Below, piece after piece: positions 1-7,953 of a stretch of 31,201 bases of DNA. This stretch comes from RUG14199 sp964629225 (GTDB taxonomy: Bacteria > Bacillota > Clostridia > Oscillospirales > CAG-272), in assembly GCA_964629225.1 (NCBI GenBank), contig CAZVQC010000022.1:1-31201 (forward strand), written 5' to 3'. The stretch's first letter is position 1, and each line of letters starts with the position of its first letter. The position numbers were made by a program, and so were the translations under genes. The notes under the pieces were generated by a model that saw only the letters and a program-made list of their open reading frames with translations, was not told where the DNA came from and ran no database searches.

Positions 1-84
1 ACTTGCCTTTCGCAATGTAATATACCCCTGTGTGATTGAGAATAGTATTGCATTAGCGACACTTCACAGAACAAAAGTAACTTG

Positions 85-400
85 CGGCGGAGCCGCATGG
101 CCTTCCCCCGCCGGGGGAAGGTGGCGGCGGCAGCCGACGGATAGGGGGCGAGGCGCAGGCTTCGGGACGTCGCCGCAGGCGGTGGAGCGGAGGGGCGCCG
201 AGTGCCGCAGGACTTCATTAGCGGGCGGTTGTGCCCTCCGGGGGAGGGCTTCATCCAAAGCCGCCGCGCGTCCCCTTCCCGGCGAGAGGAGCGAGCATTC
301 GGGAAGGGGATCTGTGCGGCGTCCACACCTCATCCTGCGGTAAAAGAAAATATCCGGCGGGCAAAGCGGACGTGAGTCGCTTTGCTCGCCGGGTATGCAA
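85..400 (+). repeat. GC-rich dispersed intergenic repeat, copy 1
   Basis: This is a GC-rich, non-coding stretch. Two blocks recur in the same order, inverted, near 26940-27185. The block at 152-200 matches 27083-27131 on the other strand at about 42 of 49 positions. The block at 355-384 matches 26955-26984 at about 27 of 30. Open frames across it, on both strands, have no ribosome binding site and low-complexity Arg/Gly/Pro-rich products, so I read them as by-products of GC content. Similar mosaics are common between genes in gut Clostridia, which is recollection rather than a search. Function is unknown. Confidence 0.7.
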
Positions 401-462
401 TAGTTTCATCATTGGTTATGACCCGCCTTTTTGCCGAGTTTCCCGCTTTTGACAGGAAAACG

Positions 463-536
463 ATCCCGCAGCAAAGCCTCCTCTGCCTAAGGGGAGATGG
501 CATCGGGCAAAGCCCGATGACGGAGGGATACGTCAT
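463..536. repeat. Small palindromic intergenic repeat
   Basis: It has an 8-bp perfect hairpin at 501-519 (CATCGGGC, loop AAA, GCCCGATG). This lies inside a larger imperfect palindrome whose ends are GATCCC near 470 and GAGGGAT near 523. It resembles the short palindromic repeats scattered through gut Firmicute genomes. It lies beyond the 3' end of the alarmone synthetase but has no clear T-run for a terminator. The rest of 401-620 shows no gene. Confidence 0.5.
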
Positions 537-622
537 CTGATCATTGCGGCGTTTCGCTCTGTGAAAAGCGAGTTTAACATTGCCAAAGGCGGTGAATCAA
601 TCATCACTGCGAGACGACGGCA

Positions 623-1267
623 TCAGTCCTCTTCCGCCGCCTTGATACGCTTGTACATATCCTGCATCTGCAGGTCGATCTCCGCTATCTTGCCGGAGCA
701 TTCCAGCATTTCCTCGTTGATCCCCGCAGGGAGGCGGGACTTGTCCGCTTTGTAACGGATGTCATGCTCAAGACTTGCCCAAAAGTCCATTGCGATGGTA
801 CGGATCTGTATCTCCGCCGTCACGTATTCCGTCCTGTCGGAAAGGTAGACCGGCACCCTCATATCAAGATGAAGCGATCTGTAGCCGTTGTAATTGGGAG
901 TCTTGATATAGTCCTGCTTTTTGACCGTCTCAAGATCCTTTTGTCTCTCAAGCATTTCTGCTACACGGTAGACGTCATCGATATAGCTGCATACTACCCG
1001 AACGCCGGCGATATCGTTGACGTTTTTTCTTGCAGACTCGATAGTGAGGGGGTAGCCCTTCTTCAAAAGCTTCGCTGAGATGCTCTCAGGGGTCTTTACG
1101 CGGCTTTCGATGTGGTGGATGGGGTTTCGTGCGTAGAGGACGTTAAATTCGCTGTTTAGTACCTCAAATTTCGTCTTGAGCTGCTTCACGGCACAGCCGT
1201 AGAGGTTGAGCATTTCAAGCACTTCACGGGCGCTTCCTATGAGGCGCTCTCTTTCTTTTTCCGTCAT
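623..1267 (-). CDS. Small alarmone synthetase, (p)ppGpp synthetase of RelQ/RelP type
   Basis: It transfers pyrophosphate from ATP to GDP or GTP to make the stringent-response alarmones (p)ppGpp, in the cytoplasm. The 214-residue product has the RelA/SpoT synthetase domain alone: HHIESRVKTPESI near residues 50-62, DIAGVRVVC near 85-93, NYNGYRSLHL near 124-133 and EIQIRT near 152, followed by WASLEH. No HD hydrolase, TGS or ACT domain is present, and the length fits the stand-alone RelQ/RelP group. I chose the ATG at 1267 because AAGGAGG lies 8 nt upstream. Two in-frame ATGs further up lie too close to that site or before the predicted transcription start. The gene has its own promoter and is not in an operon with the permease upstream. 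RelQ and RelP cannot be told apart by eye. Confidence 0.9.
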   Translation of the reverse strand: MTEKERERLIGSAREVLEMLNLYGCAVKQLKTKFEVLNSEFNVLYARNPIHHIESRVKTPESISAKLLKKGYPLTIESARKNVNDIAGVRVVCSYIDDVYRVAEMLERQKDLETVKKQDYIKTPNYNGYRSLHLDMRVPVYLSDRTEYVTAEIQIRTIAMDFWASLEHDIRYKADKSRLPAGINEEMLECSGKIAEIDLQMQDMYKRIKAAEED

Positions 1268-1292
1268 TGTCATCCCCTCCTTTTCGCACATT

Positions 1293-1321
1293 ATTATATC
1301 ATGCCTGCTTCAATAATACAA
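1293..1321 (-). promoter_or_regulatory. Sigma-A promoter of the alarmone synthetase gene
   Basis: On the minus strand the -35 is TTGTAT (1316-1321), the spacer is 17 bp and the -10 is a perfect TATAAT (1293-1298) with an upstream TG (extended -10). Transcription would start near 1286, giving a 5' leader of about 20 nt before the ATG at 1267. Confidence 0.65.
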
Positions 1322-1349
1322 TAAAAGCCGAGAACTTTCCTTCGTAATA

Positions 1350-2789
1350 TCAAACGACCGCAAAGAACTTCACAAGGAAGATAGCGGAGAGAACATAGGT
1401 AAGTACCGATACTTCCTTTGCCTTGCCGCAAAAGACCTTGATGACAGTGTAAGTGATCAGTCCGAGACCGATAGCATGACCGATGGAACCGGATATGGGC
1501 ATTGCTATGAGCATTATAGCCGCCGGCAGACCGACCGATGCGTCCTCAAAGTCGATATTCTTAAGTCCCCCCAGCATGAGGAATCCCACGTAGATAAGTG
1601 CGGAGGAAGTCGCCGCCGCAGGGATGATCGCTACGATGGGGGAAATGAACATACAAGCGAGAAACAAGATGCCGCTGGTAAGGGAGCAAAGTCCTGTTCT
1701 TCCACCCGCTTCGACTCCCGCCGCCGATTCCACAAAGGTGGTGACGGTGGAGGTGCCGGTTGCGGCACCGGCGATAGTTCCCACTGCATCGGAGATGAGG
1801 GCTTCCTTCATATTGGGCATCTTACCGTCCTTATCGGTCATGCCCGCTCTGCTTGCGGTACCTACGAGAGTTCCGATGGTATCGAACATATCGATCATGC
1901 AGAAGGTGAGGACCAGTGCGATGACGGTGAACCAGCCGATCTCAAGAAGGCCTTTGAAATTGAAATTAAAGAGAGTAAGATCCGCCATGTCCTTGAAGGG
2001 AGGCATGAAGGATGCTCCCTTGAGGGATGCGAAGGGGTCAATCTTAAGGAAGATGAACTCTCCTGCCCAATAGATGACGGAGGAGATGAGGATGCCGTAG
2101 AGAACGGAACCCTTCACCTTCTTGTGAGCAAGGACGACGATGGAGAACACTCCAACGAACATGGTGATAACGGTGAGGATCATAAGACCGTAGCTTGCAC
2201 CGCTGTTTGCCATGTTGTCTCTGATCACCTTGGGTGTGAGAGCGCCGAAGAAGTCTCTCATAGTATAGTAGGACGTCTGTCCGTCGGCGGAGAATACACC
2301 GGCGTTGGAACCGAAGCCGATGTTGAGTAGCATCATTCCGATGGCGGGGGAGATACCGAAGCGAACTCCCACCGGGATAGCATCAACTATCTTTTCGCGG
2401 ATGTTGAAGATGGAGAGTACCAAAAATACGATGCCCTCCACCAAGATGATGCAAAGCGCCGCGCCGAAGGACTCAACGTAAGACAGCCCCGTGACAGCGA
2501 CGATATTGGATACAACGATGGCAAAGAAGCTGTTGAGACCCATTCCCGGTGCCATTGCAAAGGGCTTGTTGGCGAGAAACGCCATGACGATAGTGCCCAC
2601 TGCGGATGCTATGCAGGTGGCAAGGAACACGGCGTTCCAAAGGGATCTTCCCCCGTTTGCGCCGAACCCGGTGAGCAAGTTCGGGTTAAGGGCGAAAATA
2701 TACGCCATGGTCATGAAGGTGGTTAGACCGGCAAGTATCTCGGTCTTGACGGTAGTGCCGTTTTCTTTCAGTTTAAAAAGCTTTTCCAT
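1350..2789 (-). CDS. NCS2-family purine permease (AzgA/PbuG-like)
   Basis: This is an inner-membrane, cation-coupled importer of purine bases, probably hypoxanthine/guanine or adenine. The 479-residue product is strongly hydrophobic, with many membrane segments. It carries AzgA-subfamily signatures: TTFMTMAYIFALNPN near the N terminus, FAMAPGMGLNSFFA near residue 80, a GISPAIGMMLLNIGFG stretch, and TSTVTTFVESAAGVEAGGRTG in the second half. The start at 2789 (MEKLFKLKEN) is set by GGAGG five bases upstream; an upstream in-frame start lacks such a site. It has its own promoter, and the 5' leader is too short for a purine riboswitch. The exact base transported cannot be read from the sequence. 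Confidence 0.93.
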   Translation of the reverse strand: MEKLFKLKENGTTVKTEILAGLTTFMTMAYIFALNPNLLTGFGANGGRSLWNAVFLATCIASAVGTIVMAFLANKPFAMAPGMGLNSFFAIVVSNIVAVTGLSYVESFGAALCIILVEGIVFLVLSIFNIREKIVDAIPVGVRFGISPAIGMMLLNIGFGSNAGVFSADGQTSYYTMRDFFGALTPKVIRDNMANSGASYGLMILTVITMFVGVFSIVVLAHKKVKGSVLYGILISSVIYWAGEFIFLKIDPFASLKGASFMPPFKDMADLTLFNFNFKGLLEIGWFTVIALVLTFCMIDMFDTIGTLVGTASRAGMTDKDGKMPNMKEALISDAVGTIAGAATGTSTVTTFVESAAGVEAGGRTGLCSLTSGILFLACMFISPIVAIIPAAATSSALIYVGFLMLGGLKNIDFEDASVGLPAAIMLIAMPISGSIGHAIGLGLITYTVIKVFCGKAKEVSVLTYVLSAIFLVKFFAVV

Positions 2790-2824
2790 TTTTTCCTCCG
2801 GGAAAAATAATAACAACAGATCAA

Positions 2825-2853
2825 ATTATAATACCTTCTGCCCGTCGGGTCAA
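2825..2853 (-). promoter_or_regulatory. Sigma-A promoter of the purine permease gene
   Basis: On the minus strand TTGACC (2848-2853), a 17-bp spacer and a perfect TATAAT (2825-2830). The start point would be near 2818, leaving a leader of about 28 nt containing the GGAGG site. A purine riboswitch would need roughly 100 nt or more and cannot fit. Confidence 0.75.
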
Positions 2854-2890
2854 TACTTAATTTTTAAAAGATCGGGTCGGATCCGTAATT

Positions 2891-4321
2891 TTACTTTACC
2901 GGGCTGTCTTTTTTGCCCTCAAAAAGAGCATAGTGCCTTGACGTCACCTGCCGTATCAGCATAAGTATTCCTCGCACGCAAAGCTCCGCCGCCATTGCGA
3001 TCCACATTCCGTGGAGACCGAGGCGCTTTACGAGAAACAGCGCCGAGCCGATGCGAACTATCCAAATACTGGCAAGATTGAGTATGCTGGGAACAAGGGT
3101 GTCCCCCGCTCCTCTCAGAACACCCGCCGCCACGATGGAGATGCCGAAGAACGCCTCAGCCAAAAGCCCGATACGAAGCACCTGCGCCGCAAGGGTGCGG
3201 ACCGCTTCCACCGGAGTCAGTATGTCGAAAACGTAGGGGCAGAATATCATCATAAGGATGCCGAACACTCCCATGAATATCGCTCCCATGGCGGTGCAGA
3301 TGCCACCGTACCGCTTTGCGGTCGCCACGTCCCCCGCTCCAACGCTTTGTCCGACGAGAGTAGTTGCGGCGGAGGCGATGCCGTAGCCCGGCATATAACA
3401 GAGGCTCTCTGCGGTCACGGCAAAGGAGTTGGCGGCGATCTCCGTGGGGCCGAGAGGTGCGATTATCACCGTGGACACCACCATGGCACCGTTCATGGCT
3501 ATCTCTTGAATACCTAACGGAAGACCGATTCGAAAGGCGGTCTTAAGAACCGTCACGTCAAAGCGGGTGCCGTCGTCCGGGCGGAGCCGAAGGGACTTGT
3601 TGCAAAAGAGACAGCGCCAAAGCATTACGAGACTTATCACCGCAGTAGCGCCGGCAGTGCCGATACCCGCTCCCAAAACTCCGTATTTAGGGATGAATAT
3701 GGCATTGAAGACCACGTCAAGGCCGCACATCAGCGCATTAAGAACACTCGGAGTCACCATATCACCGCTGCACTGCAAAAAGGACGAGGATAGAGAATTC
3801 ATCTGGGAAAAGGGCACCATAAGGGCGAAGGTGAGAAAGTATTTTGAGGCATCGCTCCGAATTGCTGCATCTCCTCCAAGGAGAATAGGCAGCGGTCGAC
3901 TGAGAAGTACTCCGCAGATGCAGAGAAGAGACGACAACACAAGCCCTGTCACCATTCCGTGGCGGAGCACTCCGCGGGCCGCCCTTTCATTTTTTGCTCC
4001 GATACAGTGAGCCACCTGGACCGAAAAGCCTGCAGACACCGCATAGATGATGCCGCCGAAGAGCCATGTGGTGGAGGACACGAGTCCAATGGAGGCAGAG
4101 GCGTTTTCTCCGAGAGAACCTACCATTGCGGAGTCAATGTACTGCATCACTATCGTCGTAATTTGGGTCAGTATTGCCGGAAGACTGAGCTGCCATACTT
4201 TTCCGATCTGCCCGGACAGGGTCTTGATCCCGTCCCGTTGGGCTTTTTGTACCGTCTTTTTCTTTTTTGTCGGAGGGCTGTTTGAATGCCTTTTTTGTTC
4301 GGTGATCTTTCTGTCTTTCAC
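2891..4321 (-). CDS. MATE-family multidrug/metabolite efflux transporter
   Basis: It exports cationic or other small organic compounds across the inner membrane, coupled to Na+ or H+. The product is about 476 residues with two homologous bundles of membrane helices, each with the MATE pattern. The first starts LSGQIGKVWQLSLPAILTQ, and its QYIDSAMVGSLG stretch is the usual D-x-x-(M/F)-(V/I)-G loop. The second begins around FRIGLPLGIQEIAMNGAMV. The start is a GTG at 4321 with no clear ribosome binding site. It gives a Lys-rich N-terminal extension of about 35 residues before the conserved region, so the true start is uncertain. It has its own promoter at 4390-4418, divergent from the glycosyltransferase gene. 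The substrate is unknown. Confidence 0.9.
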   Translation of the reverse strand: MKDRKITEQKRHSNSPPTKKKKTVQKAQRDGIKTLSGQIGKVWQLSLPAILTQITTIVMQYIDSAMVGSLGENASASIGLVSSTTWLFGGIIYAVSAGFSVQVAHCIGAKNERAARGVLRHGMVTGLVLSSLLCICGVLLSRPLPILLGGDAAIRSDASKYFLTFALMVPFSQMNSLSSSFLQCSGDMVTPSVLNALMCGLDVVFNAIFIPKYGVLGAGIGTAGATAVISLVMLWRCLFCNKSLRLRPDDGTRFDVTVLKTAFRIGLPLGIQEIAMNGAMVVSTVIIAPLGPTEIAANSFAVTAESLCYMPGYGIASAATTLVGQSVGAGDVATAKRYGGICTAMGAIFMGVFGILMMIFCPYVFDILTPVEAVRTLAAQVLRIGLLAEAFFGISIVAAGVLRGAGDTLVPSILNLASIWIVRIGSALFLVKRLGLHGMWIAMAAELCVRGILMLIRQVTSRHYALFEGKKDSPVK

Positions 4322-4389
4322 GTTCTGTTTTCTATCCCGTTTCTGTTTTTTCGGTCGTTTTGCGGCGCAAAGCGCCCCTCATCACTACT

Positions 4390-4418
4390 AATTTACCACA
4401 CCTTGGCATTCCTGTCAA
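4390..4418 (-). promoter_or_regulatory. Promoter of the MATE transporter gene
   Basis: On the minus strand a perfect TTGACA (4413-4418), a 17-bp spacer and TAAATT (4390-4395). The leader to the GTG at 4321 would be about 60 nt. It is back-to-back with the promoter at 4456-4484; the two -35 boxes lie 37 bp apart, so a regulator bound between them could act on both. Confidence 0.6.
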
Positions 4419-4455
4419 CGGGGGCTTTTTCGCTTGGAAAAGAGAACTGCGGTGA

Positions 4456-4484
4456 TTGACAGGGAGAGGTAATTGTGGTACAAT
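4456..4484 (+). promoter_or_regulatory. Sigma-A promoter of the glycosyltransferase-plsY unit
   Basis: A perfect TTGACA (4456-4461), a 17-bp spacer and TACAAT (4479-4484). Transcription would start near 4491, leaving a leader of about 80 nt before the ATG at 4572. Confidence 0.75.
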
Positions 4485-4571
4485 ATAAAAAATACCCGTT
4501 CTATTTCTTCGCCGGCAATTTCCAAGAAGGAATCCTGCCGAACACCACCTATTGACACAAGGAGAACAGCT

Positions 4572-6968
4572 ATGAAGTTTTCGATCGTAATGATCAATTA
4601 CAACGGCGAGAAAACGGTCAAAAGGGCCGTACAGAGCATGTTGGATCAGGACTATCCGGATGTGGAGATCATTTGTGTGGACGACGCATCAACGGATTCC
4701 GGTATCGACTACTTGAAAAAATGCGCCGAGATGCACAGCAACGTCCGCCTGGTGCGACACGAGGTCAACAAGGGAAGAAACAGCGGCCGTATTTCCGGAA
4801 TGAAGGCGGCGACCGGAGACTACATTCTTTTTCTCGACAGCGATGATGAGCTTTGTCCGAACCTTTGCTCCACTGTGGCGAAGGTGCTTGAGAGAAAGCA
4901 ATACGATATTGTGGGATTCGGAACGGAAACGGTCTATGAGGGCATTTTCTCCGATGAAGCAAAAAAAGCCAACGAAGACTATTTGGCGTTGCCCGAGGGA
5001 GAAATCCTCGGCGACGATATCATCGACTCCTATTTCAACACCGGCAGTATCAATTTTACCGTGTGGAACAAGTGTTATAGCAGGGAACTGATATCCAAGG
5101 TGCTTGGCGTTATTAAGGACGGTGTTATCAATCTTTCCGAGGACTACTATTTTAATTTCATTGTCAGCCACTATGTGTCCTCATATTTCGGTATTTCCGA
5201 CGAATTGATAAAATACAGTTTCGGAGAGGGCATTTCCACCGCAAGAAAACTCTCTTTTGAAAAGATCCTTGCCAATGTTGATTCTCTTAAGGATGCTTAC
5301 GGTAATTGCAGACGTTTTACCGAAGAAACCGGACTCGGTAAAAATGAATTGACTCATGTGGACAGGGGAGAGAGAGAATGCATAGGTGGGATCTTCATCA
5401 AGATGCGGTTTTTATCACCGGAAGGGCGAGAAAAGGTTTTTGATTACATTCGTGAGTCATTCGGAGATCGGAAGATCATTTCGTCTCTTGCTGCGACTTT
5501 TTGGGGAAACGTCGACGATGCCATGTCAATTGTTGATTTTGGGGAAAAATATCCGAGAAGAGAAGGCCCTTTCCGCACTATAGGTCTTTATTATCATCGC
5601 CTGTACAACGGGGGAACCGAAAAACTCATTACTCAAATGGCGGAATACCTTGCCGGTGCGGGATATAAAGTGGTCGTTATCACGGATGCACCGCTCAATG
5701 AACTTGATTATCCTCTTCCCGAGGGTGTGTCACGGGTGGCGCTCGATGAGGAATACCCGGTCAAGACAGGCAACAATTATAACATTCGGTGTGAAAAGAT
5801 AGTCTCCTGCATTAGGGAGCACTCCATTGATGCGGTGGTCAACAACGCTTACGCTTCGGACTACGCTCCTTGGGATATGCTTGCGGTGAAGAGCACCGGC
5901 GCGGCGTTCATTCCCTACTGTCACTCCGTCTTCATGGCGGGACAGATCGACGGATGGCCCGGTATTCTCAGTAAAGTGGTGCCATACCGCTATGCGGACG
6001 GTATCATAGTTCTTTCAGATGCCGATAGGCTTTTTTGGAGCACCGTAAATCCGAAAATATATCAAGTCATCAATCCGGTCGGAGGCATTTCAAAGCCGGA
6101 TAAAAAAAATGAACGTGCCCACAACGTCATTTGGATGGGGCGTCTTGATGACGGGAACAAGAATCCTTACGACGCCCTTCATATCTTCCAAAGGGTTGCC
6201 CATTTCGTTCCCGATGCAAAACTCTTTATGTGCGGTCACGCACCGGAGGAGCAGCGTAAGGACATGAAAGAGGTGTCGGCTCTGTTCGGCATCGAGAATA
6301 ACGTGGTATTTGTCGGCTACACTACGGAGCCTGAGAAGTATTACGAAAAGTCGGAGATCATGCTGATGACATCCAATTTTGAGGGCTTTCCACTTGTGGT
6401 CATCGAAAGTTTTTCATACGGTATTCCGGTGGTGATGTACGATCTGCCTTATCTCACGTTGACTAAACGGTCGGAAGCTGCGCTTGGCGTATCTTACAAA
6501 GATTTTGATTCTGCGGCAGATATGATCGTTAAGATAATGACCGACGGGGAACTAAAGAACAAGATGAGTCTCAAAGCACTTGAAGAAGCGGAGGCCTTCA
6601 AAAAAGTCGATATCGGCAGGATGTGGACGGCCGTATTTGACAGTATCGCAAGTGACAGAGAGTCTCCTTCAAGAGAAAACATCTCCCCTGCTATGAAGGA
6701 ATTCATAGCTACGGTAGATCTGGCTTTTAGAGAGACGGCTTCAAGGATAGATGCTCAGGCAAATCAGATCAAACAGTGCTACGATATCATGGAGAATTCT
6801 TACAAAGAGTACTGCGAGACACTGAAACAGATGGAGGTGCTTCAAAAAGAAGTGGATAGCTTCAAGTACGGCGGTACCGGTGGTTTCTTGGTCCGCAAGA
6901 TAAGAGGATTTAGATGGCTCGTTAGGAACAAGGGCTTTAAGTACGCGGTTTCAAGGATCTTTAAGTGA
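4572..6968 (+). CDS. Two-domain glycosyltransferase (GT2 plus GT4)
   Basis: It probably builds a cell-surface glycan by adding two sugars from nucleotide-sugar donors. The product is 798 residues. The N-terminal ~220 residues are a GT-A fold GT2 domain: FSIVMINYNGEKTV at the start, VDDAST at 36-41 and the metal-binding DSDD at 89-92. From about residue 333 to 690 there is a GT-B fold GT4 domain: GGTEKLITQMAEYLAGAGYKV, then a WMGRLDDGNKNP donor-site loop and EGFPLVVIESFSYGIPVV near 603. The last ~100 residues contain a likely coiled coil (about 720-765) and a basic tail, suggesting membrane association or self-assembly. The start at 4572 follows AGGAG at good spacing; earlier in-frame ATGs overlap the promoter. 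plsY follows after 55 bp. Donor and acceptor sugars cannot be predicted. Confidence 0.88.
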   Translation: MKFSIVMINYNGEKTVKRAVQSMLDQDYPDVEIICVDDASTDSGIDYLKKCAEMHSNVRLVRHEVNKGRNSGRISGMKAATGDYILFLDSDDELCPNLCSTVAKVLERKQYDIVGFGTETVYEGIFSDEAKKANEDYLALPEGEILGDDIIDSYFNTGSINFTVWNKCYSRELISKVLGVIKDGVINLSEDYYFNFIVSHYVSSYFGISDELIKYSFGEGISTARKLSFEKILANVDSLKDAYGNCRRFTEETGLGKNELTHVDRGERECIGGIFIKMRFLSPEGREKVFDYIRESFGDRKIISSLAATFWGNVDDAMSIVDFGEKYPRREGPFRTIGLYYHRLYNGGTEKLITQMAEYLAGAGYKVVVITDAPLNELDYPLPEGVSRVALDEEYPVKTGNNYNIRCEKIVSCIREHSIDAVVNNAYASDYAPWDMLAVKSTGAAFIPYCHSVFMAGQIDGWPGILSKVVPYRYADGIIVLSDADRLFWSTVNPKIYQVINPVGGISKPDKKNERAHNVIWMGRLDDGNKNPYDALHIFQRVAHFVPDAKLFMCGHAPEEQRKDMKEVSALFGIENNVVFVGYTTEPEKYYEKSEIMLMTSNFEGFPLVVIESFSYGIPVVMYDLPYLTLTKRSEAALGVSYKDFDSAADMIVKIMTDGELKNKMSLKALEEAEAFKKVDIGRMWTAVFDSIASDRESPSRENISPAMKEFIATVDLAFRETASRIDAQANQIKQCYDIMENSYKEYCETLKQMEVLQKEVDSFKYGGTGGFLVRKIRGFRWLVRNKGFKYAVSRIFK

Positions 6969-7023
6969 TTTAAAACGCGCCGGGGCGGGCGTTTCGCCAC
7001 GGTCTACCAAAGGTGGTGAAAAA

Positions 7024-7671
7024 ATGAAGATCGTGCTTTGCGCGGTGATATCTTATCTTATCGGATGCATCAACCCGTCTTTTATCTTTGCGAAGATAAA
7101 GGGCTTTGACATCCGTTCCAGAGGCTCCGGTAATGCGGGAGCGTCAAATGCGGTGATCACCATGGGAAAAGCAGTGGGGCTGTTCAGTGCTCTATTTGAT
7201 ATTTTCAAGGCGTGGCTTGCCGCATTCATCGGGGCGCTTCTTTGTCCCGACGTGTCCTTCATTTTTGCGGTAGCCTCCGGGTGTTGCATCCTCGGACACA
7301 TTTTCCCCTTTTCCATGGGCTTCAAAGGCGGAAAGGGTCTTGCCTGCCTTGGGGGAACGGTGCTCAGTTACAGTTGGAAACTGTTTCTCATCCTTTTGGG
7401 GATAGAGGCGGTATTGGTGCTTTGCGCGGACTACATCTGTGTCGTTCCCATAACTGCTTCCGTTGCTTTCACCGTTATCTACGGCATCCAAAGAAGGGAC
7501 GTTGTCGGGACGGTCATATTTGCCGTGATATCATTTGTCATGATGCTCAAGCACATTGAAAACATAAAGCGGATCAAAAACGGCACTGAAATGCATGTGA
7601 GCTACCTGTGGCGACCCAAGAAGGAAACAAGCAGGATGGAGGACGTCCTCGGAAAGGGAAGCGAGAAGTAA
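7024..7671 (+). CDS. plsY: Acyl-phosphate glycerol-3-phosphate acyltransferase PlsY
   Basis: It transfers the acyl group of acyl-phosphate to sn-glycerol-3-phosphate, giving lysophosphatidic acid, the first membrane-committed step of phospholipid synthesis in bacteria using the PlsX/PlsY route. The 215-residue membrane protein carries the three PlsY motifs: GSGNAGASNA (usually SGNPGATN) near residues 37-46, GHIFPFSMGFKGGKG near 94-108, and KHIENIKRIKNGTE near 178-191, with hydrophobic helices between. The ATG follows GGTGG at short spacing. It lies 55 bp after the glycosyltransferase with no strong terminator between, so read-through is likely. plsX is not in the window. The C-terminal ~20 residues are a polar tail. 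Confidence 0.92.
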   Translation: MKIVLCAVISYLIGCINPSFIFAKIKGFDIRSRGSGNAGASNAVITMGKAVGLFSALFDIFKAWLAAFIGALLCPDVSFIFAVASGCCILGHIFPFSMGFKGGKGLACLGGTVLSYSWKLFLILLGIEAVLVLCADYICVVPITASVAFTVIYGIQRRDVVGTVIFAVISFVMMLKHIENIKRIKNGTEMHVSYLWRPKKETSRMEDVLGKGSEK

Positions 7672-7770
7672 TGCGCCGCCTTTGGCGGGATATCTTCGGT
7701 AATTGCGACATTTTTTGACCGCAGAGAGGTTTTTAGTCTTGTGAAAAAGGTAAAAACTTTCAAAACGGGG

Positions 7771-7798
7771 TTGACAAATCAAAAATCGGTACTATAAT
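7771..7798 (+). promoter_or_regulatory. Sigma-A promoter of the aromatic amino acid operon
   Basis: A perfect TTGACA (7771-7776), a 16-bp spacer and a perfect TATAAT (7793-7798). Transcription would start near 7805, immediately before the ribosome binding site of the leader ORF. No other promoter as good is seen before the following seven genes. The stretch 7672-7770 holds only a short GC hairpin (CCGCC/GGCGG near 7676-7688) without a T-run. Confidence 0.8.
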
Positions 7799-7825
7799 TA
7801 AAGAAAAAAGGGAAAGGCATGGATC

Positions 7826-7906
7826 ATGAAAATGCTCACATTCGGTTTTCGATTTTATTATTACCGTCAAAGCGGCCTTTCTGCTTTTTATGCTTCGGGT
7901 CGGTGA
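7826..7906 (+). CDS. Phe/Tyr-rich leader peptide of the aromatic operon
   Basis: A 26-codon ORF starts at ATG 7826 with AAAGG eight bases upstream and stops with TGA at 7904-7906. Residues 6-13 read FGFRFYYY and residues 21-22 read FY, so Phe and Tyr make up 9 of 26 residues. This matches the design of attenuator leader peptides such as E. coli PheL, where ribosomes stall on codons of the regulated amino acid. It lies between the operon promoter and an intrinsic terminator upstream of pheA. The peptide itself probably has no function. An overlapping ATG at 7819 sits only 1 nt after the Shine-Dalgarno and gives a less telling peptide, so I prefer 7826. Confidence 0.8.
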   Translation: MKMLTFGFRFYYYRQSGLSAFYASGR

Positions 7907-7953
7907 CGGTGTTTTGCCGTTGCCCCCGACAATATTAAGACTTGAAAGTCCGC
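7872..7953 (+). promoter_or_regulatory. Predicted antiterminator pairing (attenuator regions 2 and 3)
   Basis: GCGGCCTTTC at 7872-7881, inside the leader ORF just after the Tyr codons, is complementary to GAAAGTCCGC at 7944-7953 at 9 of 10 positions. The second segment is also the 5' arm of the terminator, so the two structures exclude each other. A ribosome stalled on the Phe/Tyr codons (7853-7864) would leave 7872-7881 largely free to form the antiterminator; one reaching the stop codon at 7904 would cover it. A further small hairpin, GTCGG 7899-7903 with CCGAC 7926-7930 and inner ACGG/CCGT, lies between and may act as a pause or spacer. Confidence 0.7.

Noticed and set aside
32..536. Several open frames in the GC-rich repeat at the left end
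   Set aside because: The products are low-complexity, and frames are open on both strands over the same repeat, as expected from high GC; there are no translation signals.
1476..2330. Long plus-strand open frame (284 codons) opposite the purine permease gene
   Set aside because: It is antisense to a clear NCS2 gene, its product is His/Asp/Gly-rich with no known domain, and no promoter or ribosome binding site is present.
2790..2890. Purine riboswitch upstream of the purine permease
   Set aside because: The predicted leader is only about 28 nt, and no conserved aptamer core is visible in the short intergenic stretch.
6969..7010. AAACGC/GCGTTT hairpin after the glycosyltransferase as a terminator
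   Set aside because: The stem is only 6 bp with no following T-run, so plsY is probably read through from the same promoter.
7819..7936. Alternative leader ORF starting at the earlier ATG
   Set aside because: Its ATG lies only 1 nt after the Shine-Dalgarno and its product lacks the run of regulatory codons; the overlapping ORF at 7826 has ideal spacing.
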